From DAOUCP01 sp034432155 (lineage in GTDB: Bacteria > Chloroflexota > Anaerolineae > Epilineales > Epilineaceae): a stretch of 34,597 nucleotides of DNA. Within the stretch, counting starts at the first letter, position 1. Every line of letters starts with the position of its first letter. The DNA lies in assembly GCA_034432155.1 (NCBI GenBank), contig DAOUCP010000003.1, positions 1-34,597 on the forward strand, read 5' to 3'. The position numbers and the translations under genes were made by a program. The notes under the pieces are model-generated. The model made no database searches, had not been told where the DNA came from, and saw only the letters and a list, made by a program, of their open reading frames with translations. Below, piece by piece: positions 1 through 8,249 of this stretch.

Positions 1-329
1 CAGTGGCCATCAAGACGCTTTTCGGCAAACGGGCATACGAGATCCCGGTCAGCGCCACCAAGAGCATGCTCGGTCATCTGTTCGGCGCCGCAGGCGCTGT
101 GGAGGCGATCACCACCGTTTTGGCCCTGCGGGACGGTCTGTTGCCGCCGACGATCAACCTCGACCATCCGGATCCGGAGTGCGATCTGGATTACGTCCCG
201 CACGTCGCCCGCCCAGCGGACATCGCCGTAGCCATGTCGAACTCATTTGGCCTGGGTGGCGCCAACGCGGTACTGGTGCTTGGTCGCTGGGACGAGGCCA
301 TGGCCCACCACGCGGCGCAGGCGGACTAG
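1..329 (+). CDS. fabF: 3-oxoacyl-ACP synthase II (KAS II), C-terminal end, 5'-truncated
   Basis: This is the last ~109 codons of a condensing enzyme; the reading frame is already open at the left edge, with the first full codon at base 3. The protein extends acyl chains on acyl carrier protein in cytosolic type II fatty acid synthesis. Two C-terminal KAS signatures are visible: SATKSMLGHLFGAAG, with the second active-site His of the Cys-His-His triad in 'GH', and NSFGLGGANAVLV, the glycine-rich loop near the C-terminus. The catalytic Cys and first His lie outside the window. The stop at 327-329 is only 13 bases from the convergent stop of the next gene, and no terminator is visible between them. 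FabF is preferred over FabB from the NSFGxGGxNA form of the loop, but the missing N-terminus leaves the isozyme less certain. Confidence 0.9.
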   Translation, partial: VAIKTLFGKRAYEIPVSATKSMLGHLFGAAGAVEAITTVLALRDGLLPPTINLDHPDPECDLDYVPHVARPADIAVAMSNSFGLGGANAVLVLGRWDEAMAHHAAQAD

Positions 330-342
330 CGTCTGGCGACGC

Positions 343-2187
343 TTACGGTTCGCCGGGTGGCGGGATGGAGGGTTCGGCGCTCGTCGCCGCGGGCGGGGCG
401 GTGGGTGGTGGCTCGACCGTCGAGGGGGGCGGCGCGCCGGTCGGTGCCACGGGAGGCGGCGGCCAGGCGGTCGGCGGCGGAGCCCAGGTCGGCCAGCCGG
501 CTGCCGGGGTGGCGGTGGGCCAGACCGGCCAACGGGGTGGCCAGGTGACGGCCGGAGCTGGGGTGGGCCACGGCCGCCATGGCGTCCACCAGACGGTGGT
601 GCCCCAGGCCGTCGGTTGTGCCGGCGGCGGCAGCGTCGCATCGCGAGCAGGTGGCCGCGGCAAGTAGAGCGTGGTGCCGGCGTAAATGGTCGCCCCACGG
701 AGGCAATTGGCGCGCATCAGCTCGTCGACGGTGGAACCGGTGCGCCGCGCCAAGCTGTACAGGGTATCGCCGGCCCGCACCCCATACGCGTACCAGTCGT
801 AGCGCGGTCGACATGGCTGGGCGGCCGGAGCCGTTGGCCGCGCGACCCGCGGTGGAGCGCTTGCCCGGGGCCAGGCGCTCGTCGCCAGCGGCAACGTAGC
901 CGCTGCCGCTCTCGACAGGACGTGCCAGGCGATACTGTCGACGGCCGCTGGGGGATCGCCGAGGTAGACCGACGTCACGTAGTCACCGGCCGGCCAATGC
1001 CCGGTGGCCGTGCTCATCGGCACGTGATCGCGTCCCGAGTCGCTGTAAGGCCGCTCGGATTCGTGGAACAAGCGCCCCCGCCGGTCCGCCGTTCGGACGA
1101 GGACCTTGGTATTGGCCATGTGGGCATAGTCGAGGCTCAGGTAGACGATCGGGATGCCGGCGTCGAACGTGTCGCTGGGCTCAGCCTCGGGATCCGAGGT
1201 CAAGCCGATGCGGACGATCGACGGTCGGTCACCTCCGTTCGCCGACGCCCCAAAGGGGGGTGCGGCCACGAGATATGTGCCCAAGCCGGTGATCTCGCCC
1301 TTGGCGGTCCGACCGCCGGGTTGGACGGCTACCGTACCGACGGGCCGCCACACGAGGCGATCGAGATCCAGACGCAGCAAGTCGAGAGCCACTCCGGAGG
1401 TGAACCGCGGCTGGCTGGGCAAGCTGACCACCAGTTCCCCTGGACGGCCAAGGACGACCGCGGAGGGCTCGATGTGCACGGCGGCGAGTGGCAGCCGTCC
1501 CGGTGGGGGGGCCGCGGGAAGAGCGGCATCGCTCTCCAGGCATGTGATGCCAACCGCTGCGGCCTCGGAGAGCGAGCCGGGCGCGAGTGCCAATTGGACG
1601 TCGCCGCAGCCGGCCACCCGGCCGCCGAGGTCTGGCACAAGCAGGGTGGGGGGTTCGCACGGGCGCAGCACCACCAGCCCGACATCGACGCCTTCGGGCG
1701 GAATCCGCAGCGACATGCTGCGCGGCACGTAGCCGTCCACCGGCCCAAACACCAGGGTCAGGGCACCGGCCGGGACACCGTCGAAGCGAAACGTGCCGTC
1801 GATGCCGCTGACGGTCCGACGCCCAAGGTCCAGGACACTGACACCGCTATCGCCGACTGCTAACCCGGTCGCGCCGTCCACCAGCCGGCCAATCACCACG
1901 CCCCCGCCGGGTGCCGGATAGGGCGAGCCCGCGGCGCGAGGCGTGGTCGTCGGCTGGGCCTCGCCCGTCCGCGAGACCGCCGGGCGGCTTGCCTGGCGCC
2001 GGCTCCCGGACGCCTCCCGGCAGCCCGCTGAGCCCAGCAGCAACAGGAGACAGGCCATGCGTGCGGCGGCCGAGAGGCGACGCCCACGGCCGGGGTCGGA
2101 ACGGCGCTGGCCTGCCTTGGCGATGGCAGGCCGGCGGATCGCCCAAGGGTGCGCCACGAAGGGCAGTGTAACATCGCTTTGGCCCAT
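343..2187 (-). CDS. LysM-containing envelope protein with carboxypeptidase-regulatory-like and ZU5-like domains
   Basis: This is a 614-residue protein. The start at 2187 is supported by the strong Shine-Dalgarno AAGGAGGT (2198-2205, minus strand), 10 bases upstream. After a ~42-residue basic leader comes a hydrophobic stretch MACLLLLLGSAGC that looks like a lipoprotein signal (lipobox SAGC is imperfect). Residues ~94-165 resemble a carboxypeptidase regulatory-like beta-sandwich (GRLVDGATGLAV, DGTFRFDGVPAG). Residues ~185-305 resemble a ZU5-type domain (LALAPGSLSEAAAVGI, GLGTYLVA). A LysM domain lies at ~466-508 (YGVRAGDTLYSLARRTGS, VDELMRANCL). The tail, ~509-614, is Pro-rich with about 11 Trp. 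LysM domains bind peptidoglycan-type glycans, so cell-wall attachment is the likely role. No catalytic domain is seen. It diverges from the lipoprotein gene at 2487. Confidence 0.8.
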   Translation of the reverse strand: MGQSDVTLPFVAHPWAIRRPAIAKAGQRRSDPGRGRRLSAAARMACLLLLLGSAGCREASGSRRQASRPAVSRTGEAQPTTTPRAAGSPYPAPGGGVVIGRLVDGATGLAVGDSGVSVLDLGRRTVSGIDGTFRFDGVPAGALTLVFGPVDGYVPRSMSLRIPPEGVDVGLVVLRPCEPPTLLVPDLGGRVAGCGDVQLALAPGSLSEAAAVGITCLESDAALPAAPPPGRLPLAAVHIEPSAVVLGRPGELVVSLPSQPRFTSGVALDLLRLDLDRLVWRPVGTVAVQPGGRTAKGEITGLGTYLVAAPPFGASANGGDRPSIVRIGLTSDPEAEPSDTFDAGIPIVYLSLDYAHMANTKVLVRTADRRGRLFHESERPYSDSGRDHVPMSTATGHWPAGDYVTSVYLGDPPAAVDSIAWHVLSRAAAATLPLATSAWPRASAPPRVARPTAPAAQPCRPRYDWYAYGVRAGDTLYSLARRTGSTVDELMRANCLRGATIYAGTTLYLPRPPARDATLPPPAQPTAWGTTVWWTPWRPWPTPAPAVTWPPRWPVWPTATPAAGWPTWAPPPTAWPPPPVAPTGAPPPSTVEPPPTAPPAATSAEPSIPPPGEP

Positions 2188-2486
2188 CGTCCATCGACCT
2201 CCTTAAGGTTTGCGGTCTTCGGCACTCTTACCGCGGGTGGCACTGACGGGCTCATCCGTTTCTCACCTGGCGCCGTACCGCGGCCTCTTCGGGAAGCGTT
2301 CATTTGGTGGACCTGCGTGGCGACGGTAAGATAGCGCCCGCACACACCGCCAGGTAGAACCCCGGAACGCCACGAAGCGATGGTCGGCTAGCGGTGTCGT
2401 CCCGATGACCGACCGCGGGCACTCGGCAGCGAGCGAAACGAGGGGCTGTGCATGACGGAACGGCGCACACGGACGGAGTGAGGACT
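2188..2486. promoter_or_regulatory. Divergent intergenic region (299 bp) between two lipoprotein-like genes
   Basis: The spacer carries a candidate plus-strand promoter (2304-2332), the Shine-Dalgarno of the minus-strand gene (2198-2205), and a small inverted repeat GCGGT/ACCGC (2212-2216 with 2230-2234) just upstream of that Shine-Dalgarno. No TANNNT box with a spaced TTG element was found for the minus-strand gene. I compared the leader by eye with common riboswitch cores (cobalamin, TPP, glycine, c-di-GMP, fluoride) and recognised none. No tRNA or other RNA gene is visible. Confidence 0.5.
2304..2332 (+). promoter_or_regulatory. Candidate sigma-70-type promoter of the TolB-like lipoprotein gene
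   Basis: TTGGTG (2304-2309) and TAAGAT (2327-2332) are separated by exactly 17 bases. Transcription would begin near 2339 and give a ~150-base leader before the start at 2487. The -10 matches 4/6 and the -35 3/6 of the consensus; the element resembles other candidate promoters in this window. Confidence 0.4.
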
Positions 2487-4796
2487 ATGGAGCGGCAGAC
2501 ACGGAGGGTGCCAGGGCGCCGATGTCATGCCTGCGGAGCACTGTGTTTCGCACTGGCGCTCGCGGCTTGCGGCCGCACGGCGCCGCCGCCGACGGACGGT
2601 ACGCCGACGACGCCCGGCTCCGAGGCGGTGGCGGCGCCGCTGGCTACTCTCACGGCAGCGGTGGCCAATCTGGAGGAAGTGATTACCGGTACCGGACGCC
2701 TGGACATCTCGGCTCTACCGGCAGGGGAGGCCGACGCGTTGCGGATGACCCAGCAAGCTGCGGATGCGGCGGCGGAGATTGCACCTATCCGTTCCTTCGT
2801 CAAGCAGCAGACACCCATGGCCACCTTCACCGCTCCGCCGGCTTCGCCGAAGCTGCCGGGCAAGCTGGTCTATGTTCGTTCGGGGCAGTTGTGGGAGGCG
2901 ACGGCCGAAGGTCGCTCGCGGCAGGCGTTGGTTCTCGAACACCCCATGCCGCCGGTCTGGGTGCCACCTGAGGACCCCGGCCGGGCCTGGGCGTCGCCGG
3001 ATGGCAACTGGCTGGCGGTCATGGTTGGCGCCACCGCCGAGATGTGGCTGCTGCGTCCAGACGGTCGGGACAACCACGCGGTCTCGGGAGCCAACTTGCC
3101 TTCCCATGAGCACGTCGTGAGCTTCGGGGACGCCGGCTCGAGGGCCGTTCGGCTGCTGCCAGGCCGGGACTATACCCTAGTGGTGACGCCGGGCGCGGAG
3201 GAGCCGGCCGCAGTGTTAGTGGACGACAACAGTCGTCACGTCCGCGGCGAGGGCCGGTTGCGAATCGTCCACGCACTTGCCATGGCTCGGGATCGCAAGC
3301 TCACCTTGACGCTGAACGGCAAACCGTTGGCGACGGTTCTCGCCTATGGCGAGGCCACGCGGGACGAGCGCGTGCCGGCTGGCGTGGTGGTGCTGGAGGC
3401 CCGGGACGACGGGAACCGGGTTGTGCTTCCGAGCGCACGGTTGGAACTGGGCGATCGGGAGCTGGTGACCGTCTTCTTGCACGGCACGAACGAGGCGGCC
3501 GCCACCCAGGTGCGCTACGAGCCGGGGACCCGGCCGGCCAGCGGGCATTCTCGGGTCCGCGTCTTCAACGGCGGTGCCGACGCGCTGCTAGCGAAGGTTG
3601 ATGACGCTCTCGTTCTGGCCTCTGCGTTAGCGAGCGGCACCATCAGCCCCTACGTCGATGTGCCGGCGGTGGCCACCGAGGATCAGCTCCGCGAGTTCGG
3701 GCAAGCCATCTACGGTCTGCGGTCGCGGGAGGAGCCGGTAGCGTGGTCGCCTGACGGTCGACAATTGGCCTTCCTGGGCGCCGCGGACGGTCGGCTCGAT
3801 CTGTATGTCGCCTCGGTGCATGGCGAGGCGCGCCGGTTGACGGACGATCCCCTGGAGGAGCTGAATCCGGTCTGGTCGACCAACTCGGCCAACCTTGCCT
3901 GGTTGGCGGTGGATCCCACCTACGGCCACCAGTCGCTGCATTACCTTCGAGGTCGCGGCTCGGTGGAGGTCGCCGACCTGACCGCCTTGCGCGAGGCGGC
4001 GGGCTGGGCGGCCAGCGCGCCAATCACATTCCGCTTCGGCCTGACGTGGCTCGACAATGACCGGCTATTCGGCTATCCGGCGACGCGGGGCACGAATGCC
4101 GGCATCTGGCTACTGGACACGCGCAGCGGAGTCCTCCGCCCGGTCTTTGACGAGCCGGTCACCGATCCCGTCTGGTCGCCGGCTGCGCGAGCCTGGGCCT
4201 TTGAGCGGGAGACGGGTGGCATCTGGGTCCTACCGCTCGACGGGCGGCCTCGGCAAGTGGCAGCCGGCGAGGCGCATGGGCCTGACTGGTCCCCGGACGG
4301 CAAGTTGCTGAGCTACGTGGAGGGCGAGCGTTTATCGACGAGCGGCTGGCGGCTGCACGTGGTTCGGGCCGACGGTTCGGCCGACCGCACCCTCACCGAT
4401 TGGGTCGCCTTGGTGCAACAAGAGCCGCCGGCGCCGGGTGTGAAGGCCAAGCGCGTGTGGCTGGCCGACGGGCGTATTCTGGTGTTCACCTTGGCCGGCA
4501 CCGACTATGGCGCCGCGGAAGAAGCCGGACCGATGGCCAACGTGGAGGCGGGCGACGACATCGAGAATCTGTGGGCGGTGCCGACCGACGGCAGCGCGTC
4601 TGCCGAGCGACTGACCGATCTAACCAGGGTCTTCTACGTCAAGGACATCCGGGCCTCGCCGACCGGAGATGCCCTGGCCTTCGTGGGCTTCTCCTACTTG
4701 AACCGAACGCAGCACCTCTGGGTAGTGCCTACCGGTGGGGGCAAACCGCTGGCCATCGATGCGCCGGTGCGCTGGTATGCATGGCGGGCGCGGTAA
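2487..4796 (+). CDS. Lipoprotein with DUF4397-like region and TolB/WD40-like beta-propeller
   Basis: This is a 769-residue protein. The ATG at 2487 is chosen over the GTG at 2448 because GGAG (2475-2478) lies 8 bases upstream and the resulting N-terminus is a textbook lipoprotein signal with lipobox LAAC, the lipidated Cys being residue 28. Residues ~254-395 look like a DUF4397 beta domain (RIVHALAMARDRKLTLTLNG, AYGEATRDERVPAG). From ~418 to the end there are repeated TolB/PD40-type blades (AWSPDGRQLAFLG, GPDWSPDGKLLSYVEG, ASPTGDALAFVGFSYL), which suggests one beta-propeller. Such proteins usually bind proteins or ligands at the outer face of the membrane; nothing points to an enzyme. The substrate or partner is unknown. 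It is transcribed away from the LysM gene and is followed by a 94-base gap before the thiol/haem block. Confidence 0.8.
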   Translation: MERQTRRVPGRRCHACGALCFALALAACGRTAPPPTDGTPTTPGSEAVAAPLATLTAAVANLEEVITGTGRLDISALPAGEADALRMTQQAADAAAEIAPIRSFVKQQTPMATFTAPPASPKLPGKLVYVRSGQLWEATAEGRSRQALVLEHPMPPVWVPPEDPGRAWASPDGNWLAVMVGATAEMWLLRPDGRDNHAVSGANLPSHEHVVSFGDAGSRAVRLLPGRDYTLVVTPGAEEPAAVLVDDNSRHVRGEGRLRIVHALAMARDRKLTLTLNGKPLATVLAYGEATRDERVPAGVVVLEARDDGNRVVLPSARLELGDRELVTVFLHGTNEAAATQVRYEPGTRPASGHSRVRVFNGGADALLAKVDDALVLASALASGTISPYVDVPAVATEDQLREFGQAIYGLRSREEPVAWSPDGRQLAFLGAADGRLDLYVASVHGEARRLTDDPLEELNPVWSTNSANLAWLAVDPTYGHQSLHYLRGRGSVEVADLTALREAAGWAASAPITFRFGLTWLDNDRLFGYPATRGTNAGIWLLDTRSGVLRPVFDEPVTDPVWSPAARAWAFERETGGIWVLPLDGRPRQVAAGEAHGPDWSPDGKLLSYVEGERLSTSGWRLHVVRADGSADRTLTDWVALVQQEPPAPGVKAKRVWLADGRILVFTLAGTDYGAAEEAGPMANVEAGDDIENLWAVPTDGSASAERLTDLTRVFYVKDIRASPTGDALAFVGFSYLNRTQHLWVVPTGGGKPLAIDAPVRWYAWRAR

Positions 4797-4890
4797 GCCC
4801 AAGCACGGTCGGATGGCGCAGACAGGGGTACGACTCGTCGGGTGAGGCCTGGCGAAGGTGAGACCATTCTATCAGCGAGGGAGAGGCAGT

Positions 4891-5520
4891 ATGGGCAATG
4901 AGATCACCATTCGAGTAGATGCGCGGCTGGGCTATGCGCTGATTGCTCTGGTGGCGGTGGCGGGCATCTTCGCTATCGGCTGGTGGTTGGGCATGCAGCT
5001 GACCAAGCCCCCGGCCAGTCCACAGGCCAATGCGAACCAGCCGGGCGTCGCGGTCCCCACATCGGCCAATGTGGCCAGCGGACTGACGGCCGCCACGCCA
5101 GGTGCCGCGCCGGTCAACGAAGTTGCCCGAGGGGTCAGTCCGGTGTCGGTCGAGGACCTCCCGGTCGCCGAGGGTCAGCCCCGGATTTGGATCGACGAGC
5201 TCAGCAAAGAGAATGGCTTCGTCTACGATCTCGGGCGCATCGATGCGTACGCCGTCACCGAGAAGACGTTCACTATCCACAACCTCGGCACCGGCGACCT
5301 GGTCATCGAGAAGGTTCACGCTACCTGTGGTTGCACTGCGGCAGTCATCGAGAGCAGCACCATTCCGCCGGGCGGCACCACGACCATCCGGATTGCGTAC
5401 GATCCCAACGTGAACCAGGAACAGGGCAAGTTCATCCAGAAGCAGATTCAGATCAAGTCGAACGATCCGGTGGCACCGCTCATCGAGTTTGCCATCGAAG
5501 CGGACGTGGCCAGCCAGTGA
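4891..5520 (+). CDS. Membrane-anchored DUF1573 protein (first copy)
   Basis: This is a 209-residue protein. ATG 4891 is preferred to an upstream GTG at 4858 because of the purine-rich AGGGAGAGG (4878-4886) at good spacing. One N-terminal membrane helix (LGYALIALVAVAGIFAIGWW, ~residues 11-35) is followed by an Ala/Pro/Thr-rich linker. A DUF1573 domain fills ~105-208: it opens with YDLGRIDAYAV, continues with FTIHNLGTGDLVIEKV, and has the hallmark Cys-Gly-Cys at 146-148 (ATCGCTAAV). DUF1573 has an immunoglobulin/ASPM-like beta fold, is usually extracytoplasmic, and has no settled biochemical function. It stands directly upstream of a second DUF1573 gene and the cytochrome c maturation genes, so a role in envelope thiol or metal handling is a reasonable inference only. 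Confidence 0.85.
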   Translation: MGNEITIRVDARLGYALIALVAVAGIFAIGWWLGMQLTKPPASPQANANQPGVAVPTSANVASGLTAATPGAAPVNEVARGVSPVSVEDLPVAEGQPRIWIDELSKENGFVYDLGRIDAYAVTEKTFTIHNLGTGDLVIEKVHATCGCTAAVIESSTIPPGGTTTIRIAYDPNVNQEQGKFIQKQIQIKSNDPVAPLIEFAIEADVASQ

Positions 5521-5613
5521 CGCCGCAGCCGGGCGTAGTTCGGTGGCTAGGTCGACCGCCTCCCCAAGGGCGCGCATCGCTCGAACGGGTGGCGGGCAAA
5601 AGGAGAGTGGATT

Positions 5614-6567
5614 ATGGCACGGGAACGGCGGCTGAGTGCTCGACCTTCGCCGGCGGCACGGGAGCTGGTCATCACCGTCGACCGCCGGCTGTTGGTGGTG
5701 GTCGGACTTCTAGCGGCCTTCGGCGTCGCTGCCGCGTTCGGGGCCTGGTACGCCGGCCGCGCTGAGCGCAGTGTCCAGCAAGCGGCGAGCACAATGCCAG
5801 GGGTGAGTCAGCAACAAGGGAGCCAGGCGGACAGCAATTTGCCCGCTGGTCTCGACGAGGCGGCCGCCCGCGCCACGGCCGTGGCGTTAGGGCTGCCGAC
5901 TTCGGCGGTGATTGTGAATCCGATGCAGGAGATCTCGGCAACCGCAATGCCGCCGCTGATCGAGTCCGAGGCCGGCCAGGCAGCCGCTACTGCGGCCGCC
6001 GGCCAGCAACTGATCGAATTCGACGTTCCTGCCGATCGAAAGGTCGATGCGTCGAAGTGGAGCCATACCACGCTGGCAAACTTCCCTGACCCCAATGTCA
6101 CGGCCGAGGAGACGACACCCATCCGCCTGGAAGAGGCGAAGACGACCTATGAGGGGCCGCGCATCGCGATCTCCGACCTGAACCATCTGTACACGTACGA
6201 TTACGGGGAAGTGCCGATGGATCGGCCGGCGGCGCACGACTTCCGGGTGGCCAACGTCGGTGACGCCGATTTGATTGTCAGCCGCATTTACTCGGGCTGT
6301 GGCTGCACGGCCACCCAGGTCGGCAGTCAGACCATCGACCCCGCGGGCTGGCTACCGCAGCGCCTGGTACTCAAGCCCGGCCAAAGTGAGGTCTTTACCA
6401 TCACCTTCGATCCGCAGTTCGACAAGGTGGTTATGTCGCAGGCGAAGTATGTGCAGATCTTCAGCAATGATCCCACACGGGCCATCTTTGACCCTGCCGA
6501 TCCAACCAGCCACGAGGTGCGCTTCCGGATCGTCGTGCAGACGGTGCAGAAGGGAGCCGAAAAATGA
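5614..6567 (+). CDS. Membrane-anchored DUF1573 protein (second copy)
   Basis: This is a 317-residue protein with a good Shine-Dalgarno, AAGGAGAG, before ATG 5614. One membrane helix (LLVVVGLLAAFGVAAAFGAW, ~residues 26-46) is followed by a long Ala/Gln-rich linker. A DUF1573 domain occupies the last third: YDYGEVPMDRPAAHDFRVAN, then SGCGCTATQ with Cys-Gly-Cys at 229-231, then a beta-rich end with IFSNDPTRAIF. It is ~110 residues longer than the first copy, mostly because of the linker, and the two share only the domain core, so they are old paralogues. The stop overlaps the next start (ATGA, 6564-6567), implying translational coupling to the SurA-thioredoxin fusion. The molecular function is unknown; the coupling suggests work with thiol oxidoreductases outside the membrane. 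Confidence 0.85.
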   Translation: MARERRLSARPSPAARELVITVDRRLLVVVGLLAAFGVAAAFGAWYAGRAERSVQQAASTMPGVSQQQGSQADSNLPAGLDEAAARATAVALGLPTSAVIVNPMQEISATAMPPLIESEAGQAAATAAAGQQLIEFDVPADRKVDASKWSHTTLANFPDPNVTAEETTPIRLEEAKTTYEGPRIAISDLNHLYTYDYGEVPMDRPAAHDFRVANVGDADLIVSRIYSGCGCTATQVGSQTIDPAGWLPQRLVLKPGQSEVFTITFDPQFDKVVMSQAKYVQIFSNDPTRAIFDPADPTSHEVRFRIVVQTVQKGAEK

Positions 6568-7730
6568 CTCCCTGGATCAAGATTGAGCGCGCGGAGAGCG
6601 GATCGGGCGGTGCGCGGCGAGCTCGCCGTCCGCCGGCAGCCAGCGACCGACCGCCACGACGACTCAACCTGGGCTGGGTGGCGACGGGCCTGGTGGTGCT
6701 GGTGGTCATCGCGGCGGCCTTCGCCTGGCGGGAGCAGTGGGCCAAGCTACTGCCAGCGGCTGGGGTGGGGGAAGACGTCTTGGCCACGGTGAATGGACAG
6801 CACATCACCGAAGGGGACGTCGACCTCGAGTTCGCCGTCCAGTCCGCCATTCAGACGCAGTTGGGCCGCACGCTGAGCAGCGATCCGGACGCCGTTCGTG
6901 GCGTGCGGCGCGATCTTCTGGACCAGCTGGTGGATCGGCAGTTGCTGCTCGAGGCGGCCAGTGCAGCAGGCATCCGCGTCCCCGACGAGGAACTCGATCA
7001 GGAACTCCCGAAGCTCGGCCAGGGGTATGGCATGGACACCCAGGCGATACAGAACGCTGTGGTGGCCGGTGGCGCCACGGAGGAGCAGTTCCGCGAGTGG
7101 GCGCGGCGGGAACTCCTCGTCAGTCGCTTTCTCAACACCGAGGAGGCGCGGAGCGCTGGTCTGCAGTCCTACCGGGACCGCGGCTACAGCGAGGAACAGC
7201 TAGCGGCCGTGGCGGTGAAACCCAGCGATGTTGCCTCCACCCTCCAGAAAACGGCCGATATCCGCTTTTACTTCGAGGGCGGCCGAGGGTCGCGCATTGC
7301 CCGTGAAGGGGAGCCGGCGCCGGATTTTGCCCTGCGTGACCTGGATGGCCGTCCGGCCCGTCTTTCCGACCATCGTGGCCAGCCGGTGCTGATCAACTTC
7401 TGGGCCACGTGGTGCACTCCCTGCAAGGCGGAAATGCCGATGTTCGTGCGGGCCTACGACGAGCACCGCGCCGATGGACTGGTGGTGCTGGCGCTGGACG
7501 TGCAAGAGAAACCAGATGCCGTGCGCGCCTTTCTGGCGCAGTTGCCGTTGCCCTTCTCGGTGCTGATGGACGAGCGGGGCGAGGTAGCGAGTCTCTACCG
7601 CGTGCGCGGCCTGCCAAGCTCGTATTTCGTGAACGCCGATGGCGTGCTGGTCAAGGCGAAGCGCGGGCAGGTGAAATCGGAGGCTGAACTCGCCTTGCTG
7701 CTCGACCTCATCCTCAAGGCGTCACCGTAG
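6564..7730 (+). CDS. SurA N-domain / TlpA-type thioredoxin fusion, membrane anchored
   Basis: This is a 388-residue protein. A basic N-terminus is followed by one membrane helix (~residues 34-55, WVATGLVVLVVIAAAFAW). Residues ~76-190 match the SurA/PrsA-type N-terminal chaperone region (ATVNGQHITEGDVDLEFAV, DQLVDRQLLLEAASAAGI). Residues ~245-388 are an AhpC/TSA-redoxin fold of the TlpA/ResA kind (APDFALRDLDGRPARLSDH, INFWATWCTPCKAEMP) with active-site Cys284 and Cys287 in WCTPC and the cis-Pro region GLPSSYFV. There is no parvulin (rotamase) domain. TlpA/ResA proteins reduce disulfides outside the membrane, often in apocytochrome c. The fusion would join client binding to disulfide reduction; this is inference. 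The gene overlaps the DUF1573 gene upstream and lies 24 bases before ccmE. Confidence 0.88.
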   Translation: MTPWIKIERAESGSGGARRARRPPAASDRPPRRLNLGWVATGLVVLVVIAAAFAWREQWAKLLPAAGVGEDVLATVNGQHITEGDVDLEFAVQSAIQTQLGRTLSSDPDAVRGVRRDLLDQLVDRQLLLEAASAAGIRVPDEELDQELPKLGQGYGMDTQAIQNAVVAGGATEEQFREWARRELLVSRFLNTEEARSAGLQSYRDRGYSEEQLAAVAVKPSDVASTLQKTADIRFYFEGGRGSRIAREGEPAPDFALRDLDGRPARLSDHRGQPVLINFWATWCTPCKAEMPMFVRAYDEHRADGLVVLALDVQEKPDAVRAFLAQLPLPFSVLMDERGEVASLYRVRGLPSSYFVNADGVLVKAKRGQVKSEAELALLLDLILKASP

Positions 7731-7754
7731 GCTCCGCGCCTCCACAGCCGGACG

Positions 7755-8249
7755 ATGCCCAAGCGCGTGGTCAGCGGTTCGATCATCGCCTTCGTGGCTG
7801 TGGCGGTGGTTGCGATCGTCGCCTACCGCCAGAATGAAGAGCTGTACCTTACCGTCCAGGAGCTTGCAGCGCGTCAAGGGGAGCTGCGATCCGCCACCTC
7901 GGTGGCATCTCTCCTGGCGGACTCGCGTGTGGCGGCTGGCACGCGTCGCTTGCGGGTTCGGGGAACCCTCATCGATTTCACAGTCGGCGACACCGCCGAC
8001 GGGCAGGGGATGCAGCTCACCCTGGGCCAGGGCAGCCAGCGGCTGCGGGTTGTCTATCGTGGCCCGAAGCCCGATTCCTTGGCCAGGGCCCAGGAACTCA
8101 CGGTGGCTGGTTGGCTGGCCAACGATGGCACATTCGTTGCTGACAGCCTCACCGTGCAGTGCCCTTCGAAGTACGAACCACAAGCCACTGGCACCGCCAG
8201 CGGCGCAGCGCTGCCCTTGCCAAGTCCGTGGAGCGGGCGGCCGCGATGA
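7755..8249 (+). CDS. ccmE: Cytochrome c maturation haem chaperone CcmE, Cys-type (CxxxY)
   Basis: This is a 164-residue protein. An N-terminal anchor (VVSGSIIAFVAVAVVAIVAY, ~residues 4-25) is followed by an OB-like beta-barrel (RLRVRGTLIDFTVGD, LRVVYRGPKPDSLARAQEL). It ends with VADSLTVQCPSKYEPQ. In classical CcmE this end reads like KHxxxY and the His binds haem covalently. Here Cys136 replaces the His and Tyr140 is kept, giving CPSKY. A Cys variant of CcmE is known from archaea and some sulfate reducers. Haem would be carried on Cys136 outside the membrane and passed to CcmF. The stop overlaps the ccmF start (ATGA, 8246-8249). The barrel is more divergent than that of proteobacterial CcmE, but the context leaves little doubt. 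Confidence 0.88.
   Translation: MPKRVVSGSIIAFVAVAVVAIVAYRQNEELYLTVQELAARQGELRSATSVASLLADSRVAAGTRRLRVRGTLIDFTVGDTADGQGMQLTLGQGSQRLRVVYRGPKPDSLARAQELTVAGWLANDGTFVADSLTVQCPSKYEPQATGTASGAALPLPSPWSGRPR

Noticed and set aside
247..1863. Long open frame (538 codons) on the plus strand opposite the LysM protein gene
   Set aside because: Arg/Gly-rich composition without domain patterns; it is a GC-rich mirror of the real gene, which has signal, LysM domain and a strong Shine-Dalgarno.
2188..2486. Riboswitch in the divergent leader region
   Set aside because: No known aptamer core could be matched by eye; only one short 5-bp inverted repeat near the Shine-Dalgarno is evident. A covariance-model search of this region would decide.
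2448..2486. GTG 2448 as start of the propeller lipoprotein
   Set aside because: It has no Shine-Dalgarno and would put 13 odd residues before a perfect lipoprotein signal that starts at ATG 2487.
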